From NCBI GenBank assembly GCA_003062205.1, contig PQCP01000096.1:1-64000 (forward strand): a stretch of 64,000 nucleotides of DNA. The letters run 5' to 3'. Of the stretch, positions 40,218 through 49,070 are shown piece by piece. Within the stretch, counting starts at the first letter, position 1; each line of letters begins with the position of its first letter. A program made the position numbers and the translations under genes. Under the pieces are notes generated by a model. The model had not been told where the DNA came from and did not search any database. It worked only from the letters and a program-made list of their open reading frames with translations. Source of the DNA: Candidatus Sedimenticola endophacoides (lineage in GTDB: Bacteria; Pseudomonadota; Gammaproteobacteria; Chromatiales; Chromatiaceae).

Positions 40218-41736
40218 ACTCCAGATCGCCCTGCGCCGACGCACTCCCTGGGAGGCGATCGATCTCGGTTTCGTGATCGCGCGGCGCTGGTTCGGGCCGC
40301 TGTGGCGGCTCTGGTTCGTCGGCGCCCTGCCGGTTGGCCTGGCGCTGTTTCTCCTGGGCGGGCCGGAGAGCTGGTGGGTGGGGCTGGGCCTGTGGTGGTG
40401 CAAGCCGCTCTACGAGCCGCCGCTGCTGTTCTGGATGAGCCGCGCGGTATTCGCTGATCAGACGCCTCTGCGCGAGGTGCTGCGCCAGTGGCCGCGGCTG
40501 GTGGCGCCGCAACTGCTGGCCAATCTGACCTGGCGGCGCTTCAGCCCGGTGCGCTCCTTCAGCATGCCGGTGGCGCTGCTGGAGGGGCTCTCGGGGCGGG
40601 CGCGGCGCGAGCGTTTGCGCCTGCTGGGACGCAATCAGCATGCCGCCACCTGGCTCACTTTCGTCGGTATGCACCTGGAGACGGTGCTGGAGTTGGGGTT
40701 CTTTGTGGGCGTCTACGCCATGATCCCGGAGGAGCTGCGCTGGGTCGATCTGGATGAGCTGTTTTCGGCCCCGGGGCGCATCGGCGAGTGGCTGCAGCTG
40801 ATCGGGGGACTGCTCTGTATGTCGGTGATCGCCCCGTTCTACGTGGCGGCGGGCTTCGCCCTCTATCTGCACCGGCGCGGGGAGCTGGAGGGGTGGGATA
40901 TCGAGATCCGTTTCCGGCGCACCGCGCGGCGCCTGGCCGGGGGCGAGGGGCGCCGGGCAGGGGCCGTGCTGGCCCTGCTGGCGGCTGCGGGGTTATCCCT
41001 GGGTACCCTGGCGCCGTCACCGGCCCTGGCGGATACCGCGGATACGGTGGCCGATGCGGGTCAGGCGCGGCTGCTGATCCGGGAGGTGCTGGAGGATGAT
41101 GCGTTCGGGCGGCGCGAGGAGGTGGGTTACTGGCGCTACACGGGGGAGCGGGAGCGGAGCGATGGCGAGGAGGATGCGCACTGGCTGTGGCGGCTGATCA
41201 AGGGGGTGCTGGAGTATATCGGTGGTTTTTTCAAGGGGTATGCCGCGATCGGCAAGTTGCTGATGTGGGCGCTGGCGGTGCTGCTGATCACCTATGCGGC
41301 CTATCGTATCCTGAGCAACCGGGGCTGGTTCGGTCAGGGTCCGGGACGCGGGCAGCGGGGACGGGGACGGGGACGGGGACGACCGGCGCAGCTGTTCGGC
41401 CTGGAACTGGCCCCCGAGAGCCTGCCGGATGACCCCGCCGCCGAGGCGCGCAGGCTGGCCCAGGCGGGGGATGCGCGGGGGGCGCTGAGCCTGCTCTACC
41501 GGGCGGCGCTGAGCCAGCTGATGCACCACAACCGGGTGGAGATCCCCGACAGCGCCACGGAGGGGGAGTGCCTGCGGCTGGTCGAGGGGCGGCGCGGTGG
41601 CGCGGAGACGGCCTACTTCCGGGAGTTGACCGGGCAGTGGCTGCGCCTCGCCTATGCCCATCGGCTCCCGGAGCGCGAGCGCCTGCTGGGGCTGTGCGAG
41701 CGCTGGCGGGAGGTGTTCGGCCATGTCCCGGGGTAA
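40204..41736 (+). CDS. DUF4129-domain membrane protein
   Basis: 510 residues from the ATG at 40204. Membrane segments in the first 240 residues and near 355-375 flank a region with PALADTADTVADAG. A short Gly/Arg tract (QRGRGRGRGRPAQLF) follows the last segment. The C-terminal DUF4129 domain is recognisable by ARGALSLLYRAALSQLMHHN and EGECLRLVEGRRG. Overlaps both neighbours by 14 bases. Such proteins are consistently paired with MoxR/DUF58 genes; biochemical role unknown. Confidence 0.82.
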   Translation: MELDRLQIALRRRTPWEAIDLGFVIARRWFGPLWRLWFVGALPVGLALFLLGGPESWWVGLGLWWCKPLYEPPLLFWMSRAVFADQTPLREVLRQWPRLVAPQLLANLTWRRFSPVRSFSMPVALLEGLSGRARRERLRLLGRNQHAATWLTFVGMHLETVLELGFFVGVYAMIPEELRWVDLDELFSAPGRIGEWLQLIGGLLCMSVIAPFYVAAGFALYLHRRGELEGWDIEIRFRRTARRLAGGEGRRAGAVLALLAAAGLSLGTLAPSPALADTADTVADAGQARLLIREVLEDDAFGRREEVGYWRYTGERERSDGEEDAHWLWRLIKGVLEYIGGFFKGYAAIGKLLMWALAVLLITYAAYRILSNRGWFGQGPGRGQRGRGRGRGRPAQLFGLELAPESLPDDPAAEARRLAQAGDARGALSLLYRAALSQLMHHNRVEIPDSATEGECLRLVEGRRGGAETAYFRELTGQWLRLAYAHRLPERERLLGLCERWREVFGHVPG

Positions 41737-43009
41737 CCGCATCGTCCTCTGGCTGCTCGCCCTGCTGGTGTGTGCCGGCCTGGGCTGGTACGGGGTCTGG
41801 TTTTTCGACAACCATGAGCGCCACAGCCGGAAGATCCGGGTGGATGTCTCGCCCCAGGCGCGGCGCAACCCCCTGCTCGCCGCCGAGCGCTACCTGCTCC
41901 GTGGCGGCGTTGCCGCCGAGAGCGTCAGTGGCCGGGAGCTGATCGAGCGGCTGCCGCCGCCCAGCGACACCCTGGTGCTGCGCCGGTTGCCGCGGGCCCT
42001 GGATGAGGCGCGTCTGGAGGGGCTCATCGAGTGGTTGCGCGCCGGGGGCTATCTGGTGCTGACCCCGTCCGGTTTCTGGAGCGAGGAGGAGCCCGGACAC
42101 CCCCTGCTGGAGGAGTTGGGGGTGCGCCTGGTTGACGGCTGCGCCGTGACCGGGGATTCGGCCGAGGAAGAGGTGATGACGGAGGTTGACGCCGTGGCGG
42201 ACCCGGACGCCGGTTGCGACTGTACGTGTCAGGAGGAGGCGGGGGATGAGGTCCTGGACGATGTGGCTGACGACGAGGAGGAGGCCGGTTACGAGCAGAC
42301 CCTGATCGAAGTCGAGCAGCAGTTCGACCCGCTCACCGTCCAATTCCGCAAAGGGCGCTATCTGATTGATTCCGAGGGGTTGGCGGACGTGTCGGCCGGT
42401 AGCGAGGCCGGACTCCACCTGCTGCGCTACCGTTTGGAGCAGGGGGCGGTCTATGTGCTGAGTGACCTCGAACTGTTCGACAACCGGCGGATCGGCAAGC
42501 ACGATCACGCCTACCTGCTCAGTATCCTCACCGAAGGCAGCCGCAAGGTGTGGCTGCACTACAGCCTTGATATGCCGGGACTGCCGAGTCTGCTGTGGGA
42601 GCGGGCGCCGTTCGTCCTCAGTGCCCTGGGGGTGTTGCTGCTACTGTTCGGTTGGCGGCTGCGCCACACCACCGGTCCGCGGCTGCCGGCCGGGGGGCGG
42701 GGGCGGCGGAACCTGATCGAGCATATCGATGCGGCCGCCGCCCACACCTGGCGCTGTGCCGGGGCGGGGGGGCTGTTCTCGGGCAACCGGGACGCGCTGG
42801 AGCTGGCGTGGCGGCGTCACCACCCGCTGCTCAATCGCATGGAGCGGCGGGCGCGCTGTGAATGGATCGGTGAACGCAGCGGGGTGGCGGCGAATGCCGT
42901 GGAACGCGCCCTCTACGGTGCGGTGGAGCGGGATCAGGATTTCATCAGGGCCACGGCGGTGTTACAGCGGCTGACGGTCGGTTTGAGACAGAAGCGGGAG
43001 AGGAAATGA
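41723..43009 (+). CDS. DUF4350-domain membrane protein
   Basis: 428 residues with an N-terminal membrane anchor (IVLWLLALLVCAGLGWYGVW), a periplasmic DUF4350-like domain (RRNPLLAAERYLLRGGVAAES, AGGYLVLTPSGFW) and a C-terminal membrane segment (FVLSALGVLLLLFGWRLR) followed by a basic cytoplasmic region. An unusual acidic insert near residues 150-195 includes CDCTC amid Glu/Asp stretches. It ends four bases into the moxR start, so it is coupled to the ATPase gene. Confidence 0.78.
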   Translation: MSRGNRIVLWLLALLVCAGLGWYGVWFFDNHERHSRKIRVDVSPQARRNPLLAAERYLLRGGVAAESVSGRELIERLPPPSDTLVLRRLPRALDEARLEGLIEWLRAGGYLVLTPSGFWSEEEPGHPLLEELGVRLVDGCAVTGDSAEEEVMTEVDAVADPDAGCDCTCQEEAGDEVLDDVADDEEEAGYEQTLIEVEQQFDPLTVQFRKGRYLIDSEGLADVSAGSEAGLHLLRYRLEQGAVYVLSDLELFDNRRIGKHDHAYLLSILTEGSRKVWLHYSLDMPGLPSLLWERAPFVLSALGVLLLLFGWRLRHTTGPRLPAGGRGRRNLIEHIDAAAAHTWRCAGAGGLFSGNRDALELAWRRHHPLLNRMERRARCEWIGERSGVAANAVERALYGAVERDQDFIRATAVLQRLTVGLRQKRERK

Positions 43010-43983
43010 GCGAAGAGCGGATGCAGGAGGAGGCGGCGGTGCTGGAGAGGGTGGGGCGCCTGGAGCGGGAGATCGGCCAGGCGGTTATCGGCCAGCGTCA
43101 GGTGATACACGATATCACCATCGCCCTGCTGGCGGGCGGACATGCCCTGGTCGAGGGGGTGCCGGGGCTGGGCAAGACCCTGCTGGTGCGCAGCCTGGCG
43201 GCTGCGGTGGGGGGCAGCTTCAACCGGGTGCAGTTCACCCCGGACCTGATGCCGAGTGATATCAGCGGCCACTTCATGTTCGACATGAAGCGTGACGCCT
43301 TTCGGGTGCGCAAGGGGCCGGTATTCTGCAACTTCCTGCTGGCGGATGAGATCAATCGCGCACCGGCCAAGACCCAGTCGGCGCTGTTGGAGGTGATGCA
43401 GGAGCGGCAGGTGACCATCGAAGGGCGCTGTTTCGCGCTCGACCCGCCGTTTCTGGTCCTGGCCACCCAGAACCCCATCGAACAGGAGGGTACCTATCCG
43501 CTGCCTCAGGCCCAACTCGACCGCTTCCTGCTCAAGGTCTTTATCGACTATCCGGGCGAGGAGGAGGAGCGGGACATGGTGCGGCGGGTCACCGCCGGGG
43601 TGGTGGGCGATGGTCTGGATGTGTCGGCGGTCACCGAGGTGTTGCAGCCTGAACAGATTATGGACCTGCAGCGCTATGCCGCCAGCCTGGAGGTGGATGA
43701 GCAGATCATCGGCTATGCCGTGCGCATCGCCCGCGCCACCCGGGAGTGGAGCGGCGTGGACACCGGCTGTGGTCCCCGGGGCAGCCTCTCGCTACTGCGC
43801 GCGGCGCGCGCCAACGCGGTGCTTGAAGGACGGCGCTTCGTCACCCCGGACGACGTCAAGGGGGTGGCCCGGCCGGTGTTGCGCCACCGCCTCAAGTTGA
43901 GCGCCGATCTGGAGATCGAGGGCTACCGCGCCGACGACGTGCTGGGTGATATTCTGGACAGCGTGGAGGCGCCCCGGGTATGA
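43006..43983 (+). CDS. MoxR-family AAA+ ATPase
   Basis: 325 residues; MoxR ATPases act as chaperones, often maturing metalloproteins or envelope complexes together with vWA-domain partners. Walker A GVPGLGKTLLVRSL near residue 50, RVQFTPDLMPSDISG, Walker B LLADEINRAPAKTQSALLE and NPIEQEGTYPLPQAQLDRF are all present. Overlaps by four bases with both the DUF4350 gene and the following DUF58 gene, the usual MoxR-DUF58 pairing. Confidence 0.95.
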   Translation: MSEERMQEEAAVLERVGRLEREIGQAVIGQRQVIHDITIALLAGGHALVEGVPGLGKTLLVRSLAAAVGGSFNRVQFTPDLMPSDISGHFMFDMKRDAFRVRKGPVFCNFLLADEINRAPAKTQSALLEVMQERQVTIEGRCFALDPPFLVLATQNPIEQEGTYPLPQAQLDRFLLKVFIDYPGEEEERDMVRRVTAGVVGDGLDVSAVTEVLQPEQIMDLQRYAASLEVDEQIIGYAVRIARATREWSGVDTGCGPRGSLSLLRAARANAVLEGRRFVTPDDVKGVARPVLRHRLKLSADLEIEGYRADDVLGDILDSVEAPRV

Positions 43984-45284
43984 CCCCGACCCGGCGCGCA
44001 CTCGTCCTGGCCCTTCTGGTGCTGGCATTGGCGCTGGCCGGGCTCGGGGCGGAGGCGCTCGTGGTGCTTCGCGATCTGGTCGCGGCGCTGGTGCTGGCCA
44101 CCGCCCTGACCGATCTGCTACTGCTGTGGCGCGAGCCTCCATGCCGGGTCACGCGTGAGGTGCGTGGCAGCATCCCGGTCGGGGTCTGGAGTCCGGTCAC
44201 CCTGCGCATCGAAAATCCGCTGGAGCGGCGGTTGCGGGTGAGCGTGCACGATCACCATCCACCTGGGTTCGCGGTCGAGGGGCTGCCCGGGCGGGTCGAG
44301 TTGCCCGGTGGGCATGGGGCGCGCGTCCGCTACCGTGTCCGGCCCCATGCCCGGGGTGACGGTCACTTCGACGGGATCGATCTGGTCACCCGTTCGCCCC
44401 TGGGACTGTGGCTGCGCAAACACCATGCGGCGCTTCCCGGCACGCTCCGGGTCTACCCCAACTTTCGTGCCATCAGCCACTACACCCTGCTCGCCACCGA
44501 TCACCAGTTGAGCCAGATCGGCGTGCGCCAGCGCCAGCGCCGGGGGCAGGGCAACGACTTCCACCAACTGCGCGAATACCGGGCCGGGGACAGTCTGCGC
44601 CAGATCGACTGGAAGGCCAGCTCCCGCCACCGGCGGTTGATCTCCAGGGAGTACCAGGACGAGCGCGATCAACAGATTCTGTTCATGCTCGACTGCGGGC
44701 GGCGCATGCGTCACCGGGAGGAGGCGGGGGGGCACCTCGATCAGGCGCTCAACGCCATGCTGCTGCTGGCCTATGTGGCGGCGGAGCAGGGTGATGCGGT
44801 GGGTTTTCACGCCTTCGGCGGGGTGCGTCGCTGGTATCCCCCGGCCAAGGGCGGGGCGGTGGTGCGCCAGCTCATCACCCACACGTATGACATTGAGGCG
44901 ACCCTGGAGGCGGCGGACTACATGGAGGCGGCCCGGGAGCTGCTGCCGCTGCAGCGGCGCCGTGCGCTGATTGTGTTGATCACCAACAGCCGCGACGAGG
45001 ACAGCGAGGATCTGCTCGGCGCGGTGCGCCTGCTGGCACGCCGCCATCTGGTGGTGGTGGCCGATCTGCGCGAGGCGGTTATTGACCGCTGCCTGGAGTC
45101 GCCGGTGGGGGATCTCGATTCAGCCCTGCGGTTTCACGGCCTCAGTGATTATCTGGCCGCGCGTGGGCGTAACCACGAGCAACTGCGTCACCAGGGGGCG
45201 CTGGTCATGGATCTGCTGGCGCGGCAGTTGCCGGTGGCCCTGGTCAATCAATATTTTACGGTCAAATCCTCGGGGCGGCTGTGA
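43980..45284 (+). CDS. DUF58-domain protein
   Basis: 434 residues, two N-terminal membrane segments followed by a beta-rich region and the DUF58 signature GNDFHQLREYRAGDSLRQID with WKASSRHRRLISREYQDE. The C-terminal part is a vWA-like fold (LFMLDCGRRMRHREE, with the metal site altered from DxSxS to DCGRR). DUF58 proteins work with MoxR ATPases. Last gene of the seven-gene operon. Confidence 0.92.
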   Translation: MTPTRRALVLALLVLALALAGLGAEALVVLRDLVAALVLATALTDLLLLWREPPCRVTREVRGSIPVGVWSPVTLRIENPLERRLRVSVHDHHPPGFAVEGLPGRVELPGGHGARVRYRVRPHARGDGHFDGIDLVTRSPLGLWLRKHHAALPGTLRVYPNFRAISHYTLLATDHQLSQIGVRQRQRRGQGNDFHQLREYRAGDSLRQIDWKASSRHRRLISREYQDERDQQILFMLDCGRRMRHREEAGGHLDQALNAMLLLAYVAAEQGDAVGFHAFGGVRRWYPPAKGGAVVRQLITHTYDIEATLEAADYMEAARELLPLQRRRALIVLITNSRDEDSEDLLGAVRLLARRHLVVVADLREAVIDRCLESPVGDLDSALRFHGLSDYLAARGRNHEQLRHQGALVMDLLARQLPVALVNQYFTVKSSGRL

Positions 45285-45316
45285 GGGCCCGAGCGAGGCG
45301 ACGCAGGGAGTGAGAG

Positions 45317-45658
45317 ATGCCGCATATCATCGTTGAGTACGCAGAACAGCTGTTGGATGCGGAGGGGGCCGGTGCCCTGTTGGAGGCGGTGCGTCTGGGG
45401 GTGGCTGAGAGCGGCCTCTACAAGGCGGAGCAAATCAAGACCCGCGCCTACGGATTTCGTGCCTTCACCAGTGCCGACGGCCGGCCCTACATCCATATCC
45501 AGGCGCGGATCAAATCGGGCCGGGAGGGTGACAATGCCCGGCGCATGGCCCGGGCGGTGTTGTCACGGCTCGATGCCCTGGACTGCGCGGCGGCGGTGGT
45601 GACGGTCGAGGTGGTTGAGATGGACCGCGCTTCCTACGGCAAGTGGGTCCCCGACTGA
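45317..45658 (+). CDS. 5-carboxymethyl-2-hydroxymuconate isomerase-like tautomerase
   Basis: 113 residues of the tautomerase superfamily, starting MPHIIVEYAEQL, so Pro would be the catalytic N-terminus after Met removal. YGFRAFTSADGRPYIHIQARI and the C-terminal YGKWVPD fit the CHMI (HpaF-like) family of homoprotocatechuate degradation. No other genes of that pathway are nearby, so the physiological substrate is unclear. It follows the DUF58 gene after 32 bases. Confidence 0.85.
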   Translation: MPHIIVEYAEQLLDAEGAGALLEAVRLGVAESGLYKAEQIKTRAYGFRAFTSADGRPYIHIQARIKSGREGDNARRMARAVLSRLDALDCAAAVVTVEVVEMDRASYGKWVPD

Positions 45659-45684
45659 GCCGGCCGGATGGGAGTGGCCTCCGC

Positions 45685-46657
45685 TCAATAGAGCGGCAGG
45701 GGCGGTTGCTCCAGCAGATGACGCTGCTGTTCGAGTTCGGCCAGGTGCTGTTGCCAGTACTGGGGGGTGTTGAACCAGGGGAAGGCGGCGGGGAAGGCGG
45801 GATCGTCCCAGCGCCGGGCCAGCCAGGCCGCGTAGTGCAGCATGCGCAGGGTGCGTAGTGCCTCGATCAGTCCCACCTCCCTTACATCGAGCTCACGGAA
45901 GGTCTCGTAACCCTCGCGCAGGTAGCTCAACTGCAACGCCATCTCGTTCGGTTCCCCGGACAGCAGCATCCAGAGGTCCTGTATTGCCGGACCGGTGCGG
46001 CAGTCGTCCATGTCCACGAAGTGGGGTCCGTCGTCGGTCCAGAGAATGTTGCCCGGGTGGCAGTCGCCGTGCAGGCGGATGGTGTGGGGTGCGGCGCTGG
46101 TGAAGCGTGCCTCGATCTGCCGCAGCAGCTCCCGGGTCAGCTCCCGGTAGCGGTGCGCCTGTTCTGGCGGGAGTACGGAAGCGCACCGGTTCGTATCCCA
46201 GCGTCTCCGGGTCGATGCGCAGGCGGTGTTCGAAGCCCCTGGACGCGCCCAGCTGGTGGATGCGCCCCAGAAAGCGCCCGATCCACTCCAGGTTGTCCGG
46301 ATCCTCCAACTCCGGCCAGCGTCCGCCCCGGCGGGGAAAGAGGCTGAAGCGGAACTCTCCGAAGCGGTGCAGGGTGACGCCGTCGAGGGTCAGCGGGGCG
46401 ATGACCGGGATCTCCTCCCGGGCCAGCTCCAGGCTGAAGGCATGCTCCTCCAGGATCGCCGCGTCGCTCCAGCGCTCCGGCCGGTAAAACTTGGCCACCA
46501 GGGGCGCTGCCTCCTCGATGCCGATCTGATAGACCCGGTTCTCGTAGCTGTTGAGGGCGAGCATGCCGCCGTCGGGGCGCAGGCCGAGGGACTCCAGGGC
46601 ATGCAGGATCGTGTCTGGGGTGAGCCCCTGGTAGGGGTGGGATTGCGCCTCAGACAC
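45685..46657 (-). pseudogene. srkA: SrkA/YihE stress-response kinase, frameshifted
   Basis: Homologue of the Ser/Thr kinase SrkA (RdoA/YihE), an APH-like fold. The start is a GTG at 46657 (MSEAQSHPYQGLTPD). N-terminal motifs (LNSYENRVYQIG, LVAKFYRPERWSD, EEHAFSLEL) are intact through EPVRFRT. Near 46166-46176 the frame shifts: the continuation PEQAHRYRELTRELL lies in another minus-strand frame, which goes on to FVDMDDCRTGPAIQDLWMLL and stops at 45685. The catalytic HGDCHPGNILW segment is therefore out of frame with the start. A one-base loss (or sequencing error) explains it; otherwise the gene looks well preserved, so the lesion is recent or an artefact. Confidence 0.78.
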
Positions 46658-46945
46658 GGAACCCCGCCTCCACCAGTGCCCGCTTAAGGGCCTCGGGCCG
46701 GGAGTGGTCGAGGCGTCGTCCCCCGATGGTGATCAGCGGCACACCCCGGCCGCCGACGCGTTGAAACTCGATGAAGGCACGGCGGTTGCGCTCCACGTCG
46801 TACTCGGTGAAGGGGATCCCGAGGCGTTGCAGCAACGCCTTCGCTCGCCGGCAGTGGGGACACTGCCGGGTGCTACGCGCGGGGTCCTGTTTTTCACCGG
46901 AGAGAGGCGGCGGCCCGTCCCGGCCACCGGCCGGGCGCGCCGCGG
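46650..46945 (-). pseudogene. Glutaredoxin-like remnant without a start codon
   Basis: One minus-strand frame reads ...QDPARSTRQCPHCRRAKALLQRLGIPFTEYDVERNRRAF... and ends VEAGFRV at 46650, a glutaredoxin-like domain with an intact CPHC site and the cis-Pro segment GGRGVPLITIGG. Going upstream there is no ATG, GTG or TTG before a stop that lies inside the end of purC; the first start-like codon (TTG near 46835) falls after the CPHC motif. The N-terminal signal or membrane part seems to have been lost by a deletion that brought it against purC. It overlaps the srkA start by eight bases. Confidence 0.6.
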
Positions 46946-46953
46946 GGTGGCCG

Positions 46954-47847
46954 TCAGGCTCCGGTCAGGCGGCTCTCCGCCTCGCGGTACTTGTCCGCGG
47001 TCTTGCCGATGATCTCCTCCGGCAGCTCCGGTCCGGGAGGGGTCTTGTCCCAGTCCAGGGTCTCCAGATAGTCGCGCACATACTGCTTGTCGTAGCTCGG
47101 CGGACTGATTCCCGGCTGGTATTGGTCGGCGGGCCAGAAGCGGGAGGAGTCCGGGGTCAGCACCTCGTCGATGAGGTAGAGGGTGCCGTTCGCGTCCTGG
47201 CCGAACTCGAACTTGGTATCGGCGATAATGATCCCCTTGTCGCGGGCATAGGCGGCGCATTCGCTGTAGATGCGAAGGCTGACGTCGCGCACCTGCTCGG
47301 CCAGCTCGCGCCCCAGCAGGGTAACGGTCTGTTCGAAACTGATGTTTTCGTCGTGCTCGCCCACCTCGGCCTTGGTGGATGGGGTGTAGATCGCCTCCGG
47401 CAGCTTGTCCGCCTGGCGCAGGCCGGCGGGCAGGGCGATGCCGCAGACCCCGCCGCTTCTTTGGTAATCCTTCCATCCGGAGCCGATCAGATAGCCGCGC
47501 ACGATCGCCTCCACCGGCAGGGGTTTGAGCTTGCGCACCACCAGTGCGCGATCACCCAGGCGCGCGCGCTGCGCGGCATCGGGCACTACCTCTTCCAGGG
47601 GTTTGTCGGAGAGGTGGTTGGGGATGATCTCCCGGGTCCGTTCAAACCAGAAGTTGGCCACCCGGGTCAACACCTCGCCCTTGCCGGGGATCGGTTGGGG
47701 GAGAATGACGTCGAAGGCGGAGAGGCGGTCGCTGGTGACGATCAGCATGTGATCTTCATCGACATCGTAGATATCGCGGACCTTGCCGCGGTTGATCAGT
47801 CTCAGGTGAGGCAGTTCGGATTGGTAAAGTGATTCAACTTGGCTCAT
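46954..47847 (-). CDS. purC: SAICAR synthetase
   Basis: Purine biosynthesis enzyme joining aspartate to CAIR. 297 residues from the ATG at 47845-47847, the longer form of PurC. Motifs: [72 protein letters not shown] and [14 protein letters not shown]. Apparently monocistronic, followed by the glutaredoxin remnant. About 270 bases without a gene separate it from the next divergent gene. Confidence 0.95.
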   Translation of the reverse strand: MSQVESLYQSELPHLRLINRGKVRDIYDVDEDHMLIVTSDRLSAFDVILPQPIPGKGEVLTRVANFWFERTREIIPNHLSDKPLEEVVPDAAQRARLGDRALVVRKLKPLPVEAIVRGYLIGSGWKDYQRSGGVCGIALPAGLRQADKLPEAIYTPSTKAEVGEHDENISFEQTVTLLGRELAEQVRDVSLRIYSECAAYARDKGIIIADTKFEFGQDANGTLYLIDEVLTPDSSRFWPADQYQPGISPPSYDKQYVRDYLETLDWDKTPPGPELPEEIIGKTADKYREAESRLTGA

Positions 47848-48115
47848 GGTGATCGCGCCCGTGGGTCTAAAACGGCGCATTATATCCCTGATGGGTGCGC
47901 TGAGACAGTACCCGGGGAGCGGATGCGCTGTATTGTGCCGCCCCGGCAGCCGGACGGATTCGCGGGTGGAGACTGGCGTTGACCGGCCTGGCGAGTGTAA
48001 TGGTTTGATTGCCGGGCGCACCGCCCGATGATCCGCTGCGCAATGCGGATTGATGCACGCCCGGGGCGGGCTGTGATAGGGTTGGCCGGTTTGGCGTGTT
48101 GCGGGATCAGGGGAT

Positions 48116-48568
48116 ATGACAGAGAGCGAAGATTTCGAAGCGGTGTATCGCGCCGCGTTCCGGGGCAGTTTCACTTCCGCCCTGCGTTGGCATCACCTGG
48201 ATGAGCTGTGGGCGTGTCTGCGGGAGCAGGCAGGGGATGACTGGTATGTCTACGCCGTCGGCGAGGCGCCGCCCCGGCAGTGCGCCAGCCGGGAGCAGTT
48301 GCTGAATTTCATTGCAGGGGTCGATCGGCTGCTGCGCGAGGAGCATCAGGAGGCCTATTGCGGCATCGTCTACGCGGACGATCTGCGCCGACCCGGTTTC
48401 ATTAAGATTTACGATCCCAATAACCTCGGCGTCACCTGCGGCTATAGTGACAATCCACCCCTTCCCGGCTGGGTGCTGAGCCGGTTGCGCCCCTGTGATC
48501 TGCGGGCCCGGCAGCAGACGGCGGGGCGGCGGCGCTGGTGGCGGCGGCTGTTCGGGGTGGCGCAATAA
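48116..48568 (+). CDS. Conserved hypothetical protein
   Basis: 150 residues, no function recognised. Soluble, with a Trp-rich basic C-terminus ([11 protein letters not shown]). Segments likely conserved include [35 protein letters not shown] and [15 protein letters not shown]. The coding bias matches its neighbours and the reading frame is clean. It lies just upstream of the Xre/ParS-like gene (93-base gap) but there is no evidence of a functional pair. Confidence 0.65.
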   Translation: MTESEDFEAVYRAAFRGSFTSALRWHHLDELWACLREQAGDDWYVYAVGEAPPRQCASREQLLNFIAGVDRLLREEHQEAYCGIVYADDLRRPGFIKIYDPNNLGVTCGYSDNPPLPGWVLSRLRPCDLRARQQTAGRRRWWRRLFGVAQ

Positions 48569-48661
48569 CCCCACTGATCAATGGTAAACAGGGTGCTGCC
48601 GATCTGCTAAAGTCCGAGGGAAATAGTAGGTAATAACGCAGCCGTTGGAGGGGGGACACCC

Positions 48662-49054
48662 ATGAACAGCCAGGATCAGCGATTGACGCTCACCCGAGCG
48701 ACCATGTCGATACTTGACGCCTGGAAGCTCGACATCGAGCAGATGCGTGCGCTCCTGGGGCTGCCGGAGAGTGTACGTGGGCGTGGTTTTCAGCGCTTTC
48801 GCAGCCACGAGGCGTTTCCCGAGGGGGAGGGGATCGACCGGCGCATCGACTATGTGCTGCGCATCGCCGGCGCCCTGCGTACCACCTACCCCACCAATCC
48901 CACCATGGGGGGGCGCTGGCTGCGGCAGAGCCACCGCCGGCTGGGCATCCGGCCGCTGGAGCTGATGCTGGAGAGTGAGGCGGGGCTGGTGCGGGTACTG
49001 GCGGAGCTCGACTGCACCTTCGCCTGGGATCTCAGCGGCTCCAGGGTCTCCTGA
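48662..49054 (+). CDS. Orphan MbcA/ParS/Xre-antitoxin-like protein
   Basis: 130 residues. An N-terminal helical region (ILDAWKLDIEQMRALLGLPE) precedes a C-terminal DUF2384-like segment, RIDYVLRIAGALRTTYPTNP then MGGRWLRQSHRRLGIRPLEL and MLESEAGLVRVLAELDC, resembling the toxin-binding domain of RES-Xre systems. No RES-domain toxin is adjacent, so it is probably a solitary regulator. GGAGGGGGG precedes the ATG. Moderately sure of the domain, unsure of the role. Confidence 0.6.
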   Translation: MNSQDQRLTLTRATMSILDAWKLDIEQMRALLGLPESVRGRGFQRFRSHEAFPEGEGIDRRIDYVLRIAGALRTTYPTNPTMGGRWLRQSHRRLGIRPLELMLESEAGLVRVLAELDCTFAWDLSGSRVS

Positions 49055-49070
49055 ACGGCAATCGGCTGCG

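Noticed and set aside
41341..41390. GGGACG repeats as a slipped-strand switch
   Set aside because: The run encodes a short GRGRGR stretch in the DUF4129 protein with few units and interruptions; too little to claim phase variation.
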